Positions 1-8,781 of a stretch of 64,000 bases of DNA are shown here, piece by piece. The translations under genes and the position numbers were made by a program. Origin of the DNA: CBDBZL01 sp965213545 (GTDB lineage: Bacteria > Pseudomonadota > Alphaproteobacteria > Sphingomonadales > Sphingomonadaceae); assembly GCA_965213545.1 (NCBI GenBank), contig CBDBZL010000002.1, positions 1,674,001 to 1,738,000 on the forward strand, in the 5' to 3' direction. The notes beneath the pieces were generated by a model. It was not told the DNA's origin and did not search any database. It saw only the letters and a program-made list of their open reading frames with translations. Positions within the stretch are counted from its first letter, which is position 1, and each line of letters begins with the position of its first letter.

Positions 1-627
1 GGTGTTCTCCTTGCGGGCGAGAAGCGGGCGCGTGGCTGGGCGAGCGGGGCGGCTTTGATGTTCGATGCCTTTGACGCCAAGGCCGAGGCGATGGTGCTGC
101 TTGGTGAGGCGGGCGCGCCGGTCGACAAGCTGATGGTGGCGGGCGAGGCGGGCGCCCAGTTCCACCCGGGCCAGTCCGCCACCTTGCGCCTCGGGCCCAA
201 GAGCGTGCTGGCCCGGTTCGGCGCGCTGCATCCCGCGACCTTGGCCGCGTTCGATATCGAGGGCCCGGCGGTGGCCGCCGAATTGTTCCTCGACGCCATT
301 CCGCAAGGCAAGGGCGCCTTCGCGCGTGCCCCTTTCGCCCCGCCTGCGTTGCAACCGGTGACGCGTGATTTCGCCTTCCTGGTTCCCGAACCGCTGGCCG
401 CGGGTGAGCTGGTGCGGGCGGTGCGCGGGGCGGACAAGGCCAATATCATCGCCGCGCGTATCTTCGACGATTTTCGTGGGGGCGGTGTGCCCGAGGGCCG
501 CAAGTCGGTCGCCATCGAGGTGACGCTTCAGCCGGGCGAGGCGAGCTATACCGAGGCCGAGCTTGCGCACATCTCCGAGCGGATCGTGGCCGCGGCGGGC
601 AAGCTGGGCGGGGAGCTGCGCGGCTGA
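1..627 (+). CDS. pheT: Phenylalanine-tRNA ligase beta subunit, C-terminal part (cut by window edge)
   Basis: The gene is already open at base 1; the first codons read GVLLAGEKRARGWASG, typical of the catalytic-like core of PheT, so the 5' end lies outside the window. About 208 residues remain. The last ~95 residues (from VTRDFAFLVPEPLAAGEL) form the FDX-ACB fold that contacts the tRNA anticodon region, with the usual RIFDDFRGGGVPEGRKS stretch. PheT pairs with PheS to charge tRNA-Phe in the cytoplasm. The ending is normal. The next gene begins about 100 bases downstream on the same strand. Identification is firm from family knowledge; only the missing 5' part limits it. Confidence 0.95.
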   Translation, partial: GVLLAGEKRARGWASGAALMFDAFDAKAEAMVLLGEAGAPVDKLMVAGEAGAQFHPGQSATLRLGPKSVLARFGALHPATLAAFDIEGPAVAAELFLDAIPQGKGAFARAPFAPPALQPVTRDFAFLVPEPLAAGELVRAVRGADKANIIAARIFDDFRGGGVPEGRKSVAIEVTLQPGEASYTEAELAHISERIVAAAGKLGGELRG

Positions 628-724
628 GCGGGCGCCACTTGTGGTCGGACTGCGAACCGTTGGATCGGCGTGCTGCACCGGTCTGTCGGTGCAAGCTTGC
701 GAGCCAGGCCCGGGGAGCGGCGGC

Positions 725-1261
725 ATGACCCTTGGCTGTGTGCTTGCCGGCGGCCGCTCGAGCCGCTTCGGCAGCGACAAGGCGCTGGCCCGGATCGATG
801 GCTTGACGCTGCTCGAACATGCGGTCGCGACTCTGCGAACCTGGTGCGCTCATGTGGTCATCGCCGGGCGGGCCGATGGTCCCGCGCCGTGTATCGAGGA
901 TTGGCCGGCAGCGGATCTGGGACCGCTCGGCGGGATCGCCGCTGCGCTGCGCCTGGCGGATCAGCGCGGCGATCGAAGCGTGTTGACCTGCGGCGTTGAT
1001 TCGATCCCCCTGCCACCCGACCTTCCCGCGCTCCTGTCGCCTGCGCCCGCGTTCCTCGCCGGGCAGCCCGTGGTCGGTCACTGGACACTCGCCAATGCAC
1101 GCAACGCCGCAGAATTGCTTGAGGGCGGCGGATCACGTTCGATCCGCGCCTTTGCCGCCGCTGCCGGCGCGCGCGCCGTGGCTGGCGGTGACAAGGTTGC
1201 CAATATCAACACTCCCGCCGACCTGGCCGCGCTGATCGCCGGTCCCGGGGCGTCGCGATGA
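725..1261 (+). CDS. mobA: Molybdenum cofactor guanylyltransferase (MobA-like)
   Basis: About 178 residues. Starts at the ATG before TLGCVLAGGRSSRFGSDKA, the nucleotide-binding signature of MobA (residues ~6-19: glycine-rich loop, Arg, Asp-Lys). A PLGG motif (~residue 64) is also typical. MobA attaches GMP to molybdopterin to make the bis-MGD cofactor in the cytoplasm. The frame is open further upstream, but nothing before this ATG looks like MobA. It overlaps fdhD by four bases (ATGA), so the two are probably translationally coupled, and both serve molybdoenzymes such as formate dehydrogenase. The protein is slightly short for the family and lacks the usual DTP motif, having CGVDSIPLP instead, so its activity is less certain than its family. 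Confidence 0.85.
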   Translation: MTLGCVLAGGRSSRFGSDKALARIDGLTLLEHAVATLRTWCAHVVIAGRADGPAPCIEDWPAADLGPLGGIAAALRLADQRGDRSVLTCGVDSIPLPPDLPALLSPAPAFLAGQPVVGHWTLANARNAAELLEGGGSRSIRAFAAAAGARAVAGGDKVANINTPADLAALIAGPGASR

Positions 1262-2091
1262 GCGATCCATCCGCCGGTATCGTCGAGATCAGCGCGCAAG
1301 GCGAAGTGCGCGAAGTCGGCCGCACCTTCGTTGCCGAAGCGCCCGTCGCGTTGGAATTCAACGGCCTGAGCTATGCGGTGATGATGGCCACGCCGGCCGA
1401 CCTGGGGGACTTCGCGCTCGGCTTCGCGCTCGCCGAAGGGCTTGCCGGCGGTCCGGACGATTTGACCGACCTTACCATCGCTGAGGTCACGCAAGGCTGG
1501 ATCGTGCGTGCGCAATTGGCCGGTCTGGGGATCGAAATGCTCAGCGAACGGGTACGGACGCGCGTTTCGGAAAGCTCGTGCGGATTATGCGGGATCGAGA
1601 ACCTCGAAGCCGTTGCGAAGCCGCTTCCCCGGGTTGCCGCCCATGCTCCGATCGAGCCCCCCGCGATCTTCGCCGCACTCGCCGCATTGCGCGATCATCA
1701 GCCGCTGGGCCGCGCCACCGGCGCCGCGCATGCCGCCGCCTTTGCGCTGCCCGATGGCACCATCGACACCGTGCGCGAGGATGTCGGCCGGCACAACGCG
1801 CTCGACAAGCTGGTCGGCGCGCTCGCCGGCACGCAGGCTCAGCCGGCGCAAGGCTTCCTGCTGTCGAGCGCGCGCTGCTCCTACGAGATCGTCGAGAAGG
1901 CGGTGCGGGCGGGCGCCCACACGCTGGTGACCATCTCGCTGCCCACCAGCCTAGCGGTCAGCCGCGCGCGTGCCGCCGGGCTCAGCTTGTGGTGCCTGGC
2001 GCGCGGCGACAGCGTGCTGCTGGTGAATGATGCGGCGTGCGGTTCGCCCGGCGGCGCTTTCGGCGGCGCTTCCGACGATGCTCGCCGCTAA
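1258..2091 (+). CDS. fdhD: Formate dehydrogenase accessory sulfurtransferase FdhD
   Basis: 277 residues, the normal length. FdhD carries sulfur from a cysteine desulfurase to the molybdenum cofactor, which formate dehydrogenase needs. The diagnostic CGLCG motif is present (Cys108 and Cys111), and the C-terminal half has the conserved EDVGRHNALDKL segment and SSARCSYEIVEKA. The ATG overlaps the mobA stop, making a two-gene cofactor-maturation operon. No formate dehydrogenase gene is in the window, so the client enzyme must be encoded elsewhere. Its stop codon overlaps that of the convergent YbjQ-family gene. Confidence 0.95.
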   Translation: MSDPSAGIVEISAQGEVREVGRTFVAEAPVALEFNGLSYAVMMATPADLGDFALGFALAEGLAGGPDDLTDLTIAEVTQGWIVRAQLAGLGIEMLSERVRTRVSESSCGLCGIENLEAVAKPLPRVAAHAPIEPPAIFAALAALRDHQPLGRATGAAHAAAFALPDGTIDTVREDVGRHNALDKLVGALAGTQAQPAQGFLLSSARCSYEIVEKAVRAGAHTLVTISLPTSLAVSRARAAGLSLWCLARGDSVLLVNDAACGSPGGAFGGASDDARR

Positions 2092-2444
2092 TCGGCCTGG
2101 AGGCGCACCGCGGTGCCGCTGGCGCTGACCATCAGCATCGATCCGGTATCGCCGATCACCTCGTAGTCGAGGTCGATGCCCACCACCGCATTGCCGCCCA
2201 ACTCGCCGCAGCGCGCCTGGATTTCGGTAATCGCCTGTTCGCGCGCATCCCTCAGGATTCGCTCGTAGCTCGACGAGCGCCCGCCGACGATGTCCCTGAT
2301 ATTGGCGAAGAAATCGCGGAACAGGTTGGCGCCGATGATCACTTCGCCGGTGACGATACCCAGATATTGGTCGGTCGGCCGTCCCTCGATGGTGGGCGTG
2401 GTGGTAACGATGATCGACCGCGCATCCTTGTATTGTGCCGCCAT
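2088..2444 (-). CDS. YbjQ/UPF0145 family protein
   Basis: 118 residues. The family is recognised from IIVTTTPTIEGRPTDQYLGIVTGEVIIGAN at residues ~11-40, FRDIVGGRSSSYERIL-type residues after it, and the NAVVGIDLDYEVIG strand near residue 90. YbjQ proteins are small cytoplasmic oligomers annotated as heavy-metal-binding-like; their function is not established. The gene is convergent with fdhD, their stop codons sharing bases 2088-2091, and it starts just downstream of the amidohydrolase gene on the same strand, with a five-base gap, so the two may be cotranscribed. Confidence 0.88.
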   Translation of the reverse strand: MAAQYKDARSIIVTTTPTIEGRPTDQYLGIVTGEVIIGANLFRDFFANIRDIVGGRSSSYERILRDAREQAITEIQARCGELGGNAVVGIDLDYEVIGDTGSMLMVSASGTAVRLQAD

Positions 2445-2448
2445 GGCT

Positions 2449-3801
2449 TCAGTTCCCCTGCAGTTCGTCGCGAATGACGCGCCCCGCCTTCATTACGAAG
2501 CCCACATCCTCCAGCTCGCGCACATCGGCAAGGGGGTCGCCGTCGACCGCGATGATGTCGGCGGCCATTCCGGGGGCGATCCGGCCCAGCTGGTCGGCCC
2601 GGCCGAGCGCTTCGGCCGCATCGAGCGTGGCGGCGCGGATGGCGGCTGCTGGCGTCATTCCCGCGGCCACCATTAGCGCGAATTCCTGCGCGTTGAGACC
2701 GTGGCGGCTGACCCCGCTATCGGTTCCGAAGGCGATCTTCACGCCCTCCGCAACCGCCCGCCGATGACTGCTTGCCGCAGCTTCAACCGCCTCGCGGACC
2801 TTGGGCACCACCGCGGGCGGCAGCGCGCCGGCATTGGCCTGCGCCTCCACCGTGTTGATCGCCAGCATCGTGGGCACCAGCCAGGTGCCGCGCTGCTTCA
2901 TTAGCGCGATCGTCTCGGGTTCCAGAAAGGTGCCGTGTTCGATCGTGTCGACACCCGCCTCAACCGCGGCGCGCGTACCGGCATCGGCGTGGCTGTGCGC
3001 CGCAATCTTGCGGCCCAGGCCGTGTGCGGTGGCGATGATCGCGGTCATCTCGGGCGAGGTCATCGCCTTGCCCAGCCCGCCGCTCACATTGGACAGCACG
3101 CCCCCGGTGGCCATGAATTTGATGACCTGCGCGCCCAGTCCCACCTGCCGGCGAACCGCGCGCGCGCAGTCTTCGGGCCCGTCGCACAGGTTTTCGCCGT
3201 GGTTGTGCGCATCGACGAAACTCTCGGCAACCCCGTTGCGCCTGTCGCCGTGCCCCCCTGTTACCGAGATCGGCGCTCCTGCATTGACGATGGTAGGTGC
3301 CTCGATCCAGCCGGCGGCGGCGGCATCGCGCAGCGCCCGGATCGAACGCTCGTCGCTGCCAAGGTCGCGCACGGTGGTGAACCCGGCATCGAGCGTGGCG
3401 CGGGCATTGGCCACGCCTTCGAGCAGATCATCCTGCCGATCGCGATTGATCGCGGTCAGCCGGCTGCGCAGCGGATCGCCGCCCGGGCCAAGCAGGTGAA
3501 CATGCATGTCAATCAGGCCGGGCAGGACAAAGTCGTCGGCCAGATCGACCAGCATTGCGCCGGATTCGGGAGGTACGAAACCATCGCGCAGCTCGGCCAC
3601 CGCCCCATCACGAACGATTACCGTGGTCGGACCGAGCGGCGGTTGACCGGGCTCGGCCAGCAAGCTGCCTGCATGAATATAGACCGGCACCTCGCCCTGC
3701 CCGGCCACGCTTGGCGCAGTTTGCGCCCCCGCCGCAACCGGCAAGCCCAGTGCCAGGCCCGCCGCCAGCACCAGCTTCATCGCCCAGGTCAATACCCGCA
3801 T
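2449..3801 (-). CDS. Exported metal-dependent amidohydrolase (imidazolonepropionase/Xaa-Pro dipeptidase-like)
   Basis: 450 residues with an N-terminal signal peptide (hydrophobic VLAAGLALGLPVAAGAQ, cleavage probably after residue ~27), so it is probably periplasmic. Metal ligands of the amidohydrolase superfamily are visible: His100 and His102 (DMHVH), the probably carboxylated Lys228 (VIKFMATGG), His269 (AAHSHAD), His289 (IEHGTF) and Asp361 (FGTDSG). This set fits the subgroup that contains Xaa-Arg/Xaa-Pro dipeptidases acting on small peptides. The true substrate cannot be read from the sequence. It probably shares a transcript with the YbjQ gene downstream. Confidence 0.88.
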   Translation of the reverse strand: MRVLTWAMKLVLAAGLALGLPVAAGAQTAPSVAGQGEVPVYIHAGSLLAEPGQPPLGPTTVIVRDGAVAELRDGFVPPESGAMLVDLADDFVLPGLIDMHVHLLGPGGDPLRSRLTAINRDRQDDLLEGVANARATLDAGFTTVRDLGSDERSIRALRDAAAAGWIEAPTIVNAGAPISVTGGHGDRRNGVAESFVDAHNHGENLCDGPEDCARAVRRQVGLGAQVIKFMATGGVLSNVSGGLGKAMTSPEMTAIIATAHGLGRKIAAHSHADAGTRAAVEAGVDTIEHGTFLEPETIALMKQRGTWLVPTMLAINTVEAQANAGALPPAVVPKVREAVEAAASSHRRAVAEGVKIAFGTDSGVSRHGLNAQEFALMVAAGMTPAAAIRAATLDAAEALGRADQLGRIAPGMAADIIAVDGDPLADVRELEDVGFVMKAGRVIRDELQGN

Positions 3802-3858
3802 CGCCGTCCTTTTCGTCGCTATCCCCGTGAAGCTAGCACCGGCCGGAGCGGGGGCAAG

Positions 3859-4737
3859 TCATCCGTTGACCACGATCCCACCATTGGGATGCAGCACCTG
3901 GCCCGACATGTAGCTTGCATCATCGCAGGCAAGGAACAGGAAGCTGGGCGCCACCTCGTTGGGCTCGCCCGCCCTGCCGATCGGCGTGCCCTCGCCGAAA
4001 TGCTCCATCTTCTCCTCGCTCGATCCGCCGCACGGATTGAGCGGGGTCCAGATCGGCCCCGGCGCGACCGCGTTCACCCTGATGCCGTCTGCGAGCAGGC
4101 TCTCGCTGAGCGACCGCGTGAAGGCGGTGATCGCCCCCTTGGTGGCGCTGTAGTCGAGCAGTTCCTTGGAGCCCTTGTACATCGTCACGCTGGTGCAGTT
4201 GATGATCGCCGCGCCCTTCTTGAGGTGCGGCCGCGCCGCCTGAACCAGGTAGAACATCGAGAAGATATTGGTCTGGAATGTGCGCTGGAGCTGCTCGGTG
4301 GTGATGTCGGTGATGTCCTTGTCCGGATGCTGCTCGCCCGCATTGTTGACCAGCACGTCGAGTCGGCCCCATTTGTCGATCACCTGCCGGACCAGCTTGC
4401 GTCCGGTTTCGGGATCGCCCAGATCGCCCTTGTAGGTCAGCGCCTCGCTACCCTCGGCGCGGATCGCCTCGGCGGTGACCTCGGCATCGTCCTCCTCCTC
4501 GAGAAAGGCGATGGCAACCTTGGCGCCTTCGCGCGCGAACAGCACGGCGGTCGCCCGTCCGATCCCCGAATCGCCCCCGGTCACGATCGCCACCTTGTCC
4601 TTCAGCCGCCCCGAGCCCGGATAGCGCGGTTGCCATTCGGGCTTCCTCTCGAGCGCGCTCTCGTGGCCCGGCATGTCGGGCTCTTCGGCGGTCTCCCGGA
4701 TGAAGGCGGTGTCGGTGCGGGCGTTGTCGCTGGTCAT
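3859..4737 (-). CDS. SDR family oxidoreductase, YdaD/Gsp39-like
   Basis: 292 residues from the ATG at 4737; the frame is open further upstream, but this ATG gives the standard N-terminus of the general-stress-protein-39 subgroup, with a ~45-residue hydrophilic lead ending YPGSGRLKDKVA. The NAD(P) loop TGGDSGIG is at 53-60, NNAG at 131-134, catalytic Ser183 (CTSVT) and YSATK at 196-200. It is a cytoplasmic NAD(P)-dependent dehydrogenase of unknown substrate; relatives are linked to general stress. The gene stands alone, tail-on to the exported amidohydrolase. Confidence 0.88.
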   Translation of the reverse strand: MTSDNARTDTAFIRETAEEPDMPGHESALERKPEWQPRYPGSGRLKDKVAIVTGGDSGIGRATAVLFAREGAKVAIAFLEEEDDAEVTAEAIRAEGSEALTYKGDLGDPETGRKLVRQVIDKWGRLDVLVNNAGEQHPDKDITDITTEQLQRTFQTNIFSMFYLVQAARPHLKKGAAIINCTSVTMYKGSKELLDYSATKGAITAFTRSLSESLLADGIRVNAVAPGPIWTPLNPCGGSSEEKMEHFGEGTPIGRAGEPNEVAPSFLFLACDDASYMSGQVLHPNGGIVVNG

Positions 4738-4855
4738 GGCGTTTTGCCTTTCGCTGGAAGGGTTTGCCCTCCAACGACGCCGCCTTGCCGCCGTTCCGCA
4801 GTGTCGTCCGCTGCTAGAGCGCGTCGCTCTCAAGCTCGACCGTTCGATCTTCGCC

Positions 4856-5893
4856 TCAAGTGTTGGTCGAGGAGACGACGCGGTCGTCCCTGATCAGATC
4901 GAGCACACGCTCGGCCGAGGGCAGCCGATCCTGCGCCACGAAGCTCACCGCGCGCCCCGCGGTCATCAGCGTGATCGAAGAGCGCTCGGGCGGCGTCGCG
5001 CCCTCCTCGGCGATCAGCCCGGCGAGCTCATCGCGCCCCACGAGCACGCCGTTGCCGTTGTCGCCAAGCGCCAACAGATAGGCGTCGCGTGCCTCGTCGG
5101 GCCGATAGATGATCTGGGTCGGCTCCAGGCGATGATCGCGGCACCAGACGGGTGGCGGCGCTTCCTGCGTGCGCGGCGAGGCCAACCGTTCGGCCACCAT
5201 TCCGCCGATGAGGCTCCCGAAAATATCCGCCGAAGCGTCCTTGTCCGCATCGCCCGCTATGCCGCGGAACGAGAGCCGGGGAGGGCAATCGGCGACCGGT
5301 ATCGCCACAGGCGCGGTCCCGGCGGGCACCGTCAGCCCGGCCAGCACCTCGTCCATCCAGGCCGAAAGCCCGGCCGTATCGCGCGTCGCCGAGGAAGCGC
5401 GCAGCTTCACGAACCAGCCGTTCGCCTCGAACATCGCCAGGCCGGTGCTTTGGAATGGCCCGCCGGGCCACGCGCCGGGCACCGCATAGGTCGCGCGCAG
5501 CCCCGAACCGGCCCGCTGGCCCGGCGGAACGAAGGCGCGTACCGGCTCGGCGAGCGTCGATCCGGCGAAGATGCCGTTCCCCTCCAGCCCCGCCTGCGCC
5601 TGCGCGAACCATAGGGGCACGCTGCCATTGGTGTTGCGGAAGATGTAGAGGGTAAGCGCTTCGGCCGGATTTATCAGGTTGAACGCCACGCTTACATCAA
5701 GCTGATCCTCGGCATAGGCCAATGCCTCGCTCCGCGCGATCCCGCCGAGTTCCACCGGCACTTCGATCCCGCTATGCGGATGGACGAAGGCCTGGCCCCT
5801 CTCCAGCGCCAGCCGCTGCTGCGCCGCCAAGGGCGACACGACGAGCGCGGCAAGAGCGAACAGCAGCAGGCCGCGGCAAAGCGAAACGATCAT
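4856..5893 (-). CDS. Exported protein of unknown function
   Basis: 345 residues. The first ~25 form a signal peptide (hydrophobic LLLFALAALVVSPLAAQ), so the product is periplasmic or surface-exposed. Beyond that I recognise no enzyme family. There is a central segment with a Cys at ~residue 203 (VADCPPRLSFRG), a second Cys in a VWCRDH stretch (~residue 250), and a C-terminal half resembling a small alpha/beta domain (IIYRPDEARDAYLLALGDNGNGVLVG). Coding character matches neighbouring genes. It is transcribed towards the SDR gene with about 118 bases between. I assign no function. Confidence 0.7.
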   Translation of the reverse strand: MIVSLCRGLLLFALAALVVSPLAAQQRLALERGQAFVHPHSGIEVPVELGGIARSEALAYAEDQLDVSVAFNLINPAEALTLYIFRNTNGSVPLWFAQAQAGLEGNGIFAGSTLAEPVRAFVPPGQRAGSGLRATYAVPGAWPGGPFQSTGLAMFEANGWFVKLRASSATRDTAGLSAWMDEVLAGLTVPAGTAPVAIPVADCPPRLSFRGIAGDADKDASADIFGSLIGGMVAERLASPRTQEAPPPVWCRDHRLEPTQIIYRPDEARDAYLLALGDNGNGVLVGRDELAGLIAEEGATPPERSSITLMTAGRAVSFVAQDRLPSAERVLDLIRDDRVVSSTNT

Positions 5894-5982
5894 TGGGCAC
5901 CCCCCCGGTTATCGAGGGGAGATTGCCGCGACGACCTCGCGCCGCCAAGCGGAAACGCAGCCTTGTCTAAGCTTGGGACCCG

Positions 5983-6243
5983 CTAGCCCAGCCCCAGCGC
6001 AGCCTTGTAGGTGTCGAGGATTGCTTCCATCTCCGCGCGGTCGTCGGGCTTCATCTTCCTCAGGCGCACGATCTGGCGCATGATCTTGGTGTCGTAGCCC
6101 ACCGCCTTGGCCTCGGCATAGACATCGCGGATATCATCGGCGATGCCCTTCTTCTCCTCCTCCAGCCGCTCGACCCGCTCGATCAGCAGCCGCAGGCGAT
6201 TGTCGGTATCCTGGGCGGTATCATTGGCGGGTTGGGTGGCCAT
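5983..6243 (-). CDS. GapR family nucleoid-associated DNA-binding protein (DUF2312)
   Basis: 86 residues, the standard size. Almost the whole protein is the DUF2312 domain: RLLIERVERLEEEKKGIADD is a coiled-coil helix and DVYAEAKAVGYDTKIMRQIV the second conserved block, ending MEAILDTYKAALGLG. In Caulobacter, GapR clamps overtwisted DNA ahead of replication and transcription forks and is essential. The family is essentially alphaproteobacterial, which supports the taxonomic call. It precedes a DUF1244 gene and divergent pyk, a neighbourhood I expect in this group. Confidence 0.92.
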   Translation of the reverse strand: MATQPANDTAQDTDNRLRLLIERVERLEEEKKGIADDIRDVYAEAKAVGYDTKIMRQIVRLRKMKPDDRAEMEAILDTYKAALGLG

Positions 6244-6374
6244 AGGGTGCTCCGTATAGCGGGGAATCGCTCGCCATGCTCATAGCCGGCGGCCCGGCAT
6301 GTGTTGAAGGCAAGGCCGCGGTTTCTCCCCAGTTCGCCGCCTCGGTGTCGCGAAAATCGCTTGCGCGGGTGGTC

Positions 6375-6686
6375 TCAGCCCTCGCGGTTCTTCGCCACGC
6401 TCGCCTCCATCCGCGCGATTTGCTCGGCGCTCGCCTCGCTCTGGTAGCGGCGCTTCCATTCGCCCATCGCCATCCCATGGATCACCTCGCGCGCCGCCGC
6501 CTTGTCGCCATCGAAGCCTGCATCGCGGATCCAGTCGGCAAGGCAGTTGCGACAGAAACCGGCAAGCCCCATCAGGTCGATGTTCTGCGCATCTGGTCGA
6601 TGGCGCAGATGACGCACCAGACGGCGGAAGGCGGTGGCGGCGACCTCGTCATCGAGCGTGTCGAGCGGATCGGTGGTCGTGTTCAT
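6375..6686 (-). CDS. DUF1244 domain protein
   Basis: 103 residues from the ATG at 6686. The frame continues far upstream, antisense to pyk, but only this part resembles a protein: AATAFRRLVRHLRHRPDAQN, then NIDLMGLAGFCRNCLADW with its Cys-x2-Cys pair (Cys45, Cys48), then REVIHGMAMGEWKRRYQ. These are the DUF1244 hallmarks; the domain is a small helical fold of unknown role found in alpha- and gammaproteobacteria. It is divergent from pyk with ~57 bases between starts, so the promoters of both lie in that gap. Confidence 0.9.
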   Translation of the reverse strand: MNTTTDPLDTLDDEVAATAFRRLVRHLRHRPDAQNIDLMGLAGFCRNCLADWIRDAGFDGDKAAAREVIHGMAMGEWKRRYQSEASAEQIARMEASVAKNREG

Positions 6687-6743
6687 CTTACATGTCCCAA
6701 TTTGGCTTGCCAGCTTGCCGCGCTCTGCCATAGGCGGCTGGCG

Positions 6744-8210
6744 ATGGCCAAGCTCGAAGCGCGTGCGCGCAAGGTCAAGATCCTGGCGACGGTCGGCCCG
6801 GCAAGCCGCGATCCGGACATGTTGCGCCGCCTGCTCAAGGCGGGGGCCGACAGCTTCCGCCTCAACATGAGCCATGGCGAGCACGAGGCGCATGCCGCCA
6901 CCATCCGCGCGATCCGGGCGCTCGAGAAAGAGTTCAACTGGCCGATCGCCATCGTCGCCGATCTGCAGGGGCCCAAACTGCGCGTCGGCAGCTTTGCAGG
7001 CGGCAGCGCGCGGCTTGCGCATGGTGCCAGCTTCATGCTCGACCGCGACGAAACCCCGGGGGACGAGACGCGCGTATGCCTGCCGCACCCCGAACTGTTC
7101 GGGTTGATGCATCCCGGGCAGCGGCTGCTGGTGAATGACGGCAAGATCCGCCTGCGGGTGATCGAGGCGGATGCACAGAGGATCAGGGTCAAGGCCGAGG
7201 TCGGGGGCGTCATCTCCGATCGCAAGGGGGTCAACGTGCCCGATGCCGAGATCCCCATCCCGGCGCTGACCGAGAAGGACCGGCGCGACCTGGCCTTCGC
7301 GCTCGAGCACGGGGCGGACTGGATCGCCATGAGCTTCGTCCAGAGGCCCGACGACCTCGCCGAGGCGCGGCGGTTGATGAGCGGGCCCAATGGCCCGCGC
7401 GGCGCGCTGATCGCCAAGATCGAGAAGCCGCAGGCGGTGAAGCGGCTGGCGGAGATCATCGAGCTGTCGGACGGGGTGATGGTGGCGCGCGGCGACCTGG
7501 GCGTCGAGCTCAATCCCGAGGATGTTCCCCCGCTACAGAAGAAGATCGTCAACGCCACCCGGCTGACCGGCAAGCCGGTGATCGTGGCCACCCAGATGCT
7601 GGAATCGATGATCGAGAGCCCCGCCCCCACCCGCGCCGAGGTCTCCGATGTCGCCAACGCGGTCTATGACGGGGCCGACGCGGTCATGCTCAGCGCTGAG
7701 ACCGCGGCCGGGGAATGGCCCGAGGAAGCGGTGCTGATGATGGACTCGATCGCCCGCTCGGTCGAGAAGGACGATGCCTATCAGATGCGCGTGCGGCTGC
7801 TCGACACGCCGCCCGACCCCACCATCGCCGACGCGCTGGCCCATGCCTGCATGCGGATCGCCGATACCATGCCGATGACGGGGATCATCGTGTTCACCTC
7901 GTCGGGTGCCTCGGCGCGGCGGGTGGCGCGCGAGCGGCCGGCGGTGCCGCTGTTAGTGCTCAGCCCTTCGCTGAAGGTAGCGCGGCGAGCCTCGTTGCTA
8001 TGGGGCGCGCACGCGGTGGCGACCAAGGACATCACCAGTTTCGAGGGCATGATCGCCAAGGGCAAGCGGATGGCACTGCGCCATGGCTTCGGCGAGGCCG
8101 GCTGCCGGCTCGCGGTCATGGCCGGCGTTCCCTTCGGCCGCCCCGGCGCCACCAACCTCATCCACGTGGTGACGCTGACCGGCTCCGAACTGGAGAACTA
8201 CGAGGGGTAG
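6744..8210 (+). CDS. pyk: Pyruvate kinase
   Basis: 488 residues, normal length. It makes pyruvate and ATP from phosphoenolpyruvate and ADP in glycolysis. The start is the ATG before AKLEARARKVKILATVGPAS; conserved blocks follow in order: FRLNMSHG (substrate and metal site), DLQGPKLRVG, LIAKIEKPQAV (catalytic Lys and Glu), VARGDLGVE, and the TQMLESMIESPAPTRAEVSD region that closes the active site. The C-terminal domain (allosteric fold) runs from about residue 350. It is convergent with the small coiled-coil gene, 14 bases apart. Confidence 0.96.
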   Translation: MAKLEARARKVKILATVGPASRDPDMLRRLLKAGADSFRLNMSHGEHEAHAATIRAIRALEKEFNWPIAIVADLQGPKLRVGSFAGGSARLAHGASFMLDRDETPGDETRVCLPHPELFGLMHPGQRLLVNDGKIRLRVIEADAQRIRVKAEVGGVISDRKGVNVPDAEIPIPALTEKDRRDLAFALEHGADWIAMSFVQRPDDLAEARRLMSGPNGPRGALIAKIEKPQAVKRLAEIIELSDGVMVARGDLGVELNPEDVPPLQKKIVNATRLTGKPVIVATQMLESMIESPAPTRAEVSDVANAVYDGADAVMLSAETAAGEWPEEAVLMMDSIARSVEKDDAYQMRVRLLDTPPDPTIADALAHACMRIADTMPMTGIIVFTSSGASARRVARERPAVPLLVLSPSLKVARRASLLWGAHAVATKDITSFEGMIAKGKRMALRHGFGEAGCRLAVMAGVPFGRPGATNLIHVVTLTGSELENYEG

Positions 8211-8224
8211 GGTGTTCGACCGCA

Positions 8225-8680
8225 TTATTCATGCGGGGTCGGTGCGCGCGTTTCCTCGCGTTCGATTGCTCGCTCGAGCTGGTCGATCGTCTCCATCAAT
8301 TGGTGATGTTCATCGCGCATCTCCTCGTGGATCGCCCGGTGGCGGGCATGATTGTCGGCGCGCGCTTCCAGCTCCTCTGCCCGGTGCGAAAGCGATCCGC
8401 GATGGTCCCGAATTTCTTGCATGGGACGGCCAACCTCGCTCTCACCATCGAGCTGTTCGATCATCTTGCGGAGCACCTGTTCGGCGTGTTCATGATAATC
8501 TTGCCACCGCTGCGCATCCTCGAGCCAGGCCTTGTGCTCGGCATTATACGCCGCTGCCAATGCGGCCTGCGCGCCGTCTCTCGATTGCGCGCTGACGGAT
8601 CCCGGCAACATGGCGCCGATCGCGAGCGCAAGCGCCCCCCTCAGATAGTAGGACCGTCCGATCAATGCCTGTCTCCCCAT
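8225..8680 (-). CDS. Small exported coiled-coil protein, unknown function
   Basis: 151 residues. Residues ~13-32 are a signal peptide (RGALALAIGAMLPGSVSAQ). The mature part is strongly helical and charged, rich in Glu, Arg, His and Gln, with a heptad-like pattern from ~residue 45 to 140 (for example EHAEQVLRKMIEQLDGESE and HHQLMETIDQLERAIEREE); a long coiled coil is likely. I know no named family for it. It is the last feature before the decayed tRNA copy that may mark one end of the island described here. Confidence 0.68.
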   Translation of the reverse strand: MGRQALIGRSYYLRGALALAIGAMLPGSVSAQSRDGAQAALAAAYNAEHKAWLEDAQRWQDYHEHAEQVLRKMIEQLDGESEVGRPMQEIRDHRGSLSHRAEELEARADNHARHRAIHEEMRDEHHQLMETIDQLERAIEREETRAPTPHE

Positions 8681-8781
8681 CGCATAAGCTACAAGTCAAT
8701 GTGACTGTGTAACATTCAGCGACGTCAGCACAAGGGCAACAGGGGAACGCCGACAATATTGGACGCGAAGTCACGACCTGG

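Noticed and set aside
2935..4893. Very long open frame (652 codons) on the plus strand
   Set aside because: It is antisense to the amidohydrolase and SDR genes, is rich in Arg, His and Gly, and has no family resemblance. It results from high GC at third codon positions.
6276..6743. Upstream extension of pyk by ~156 codons
   Set aside because: The extension overlaps the DUF1244 gene antisense and does not resemble pyruvate kinase, whose N-terminus begins at the ATG at 6744.
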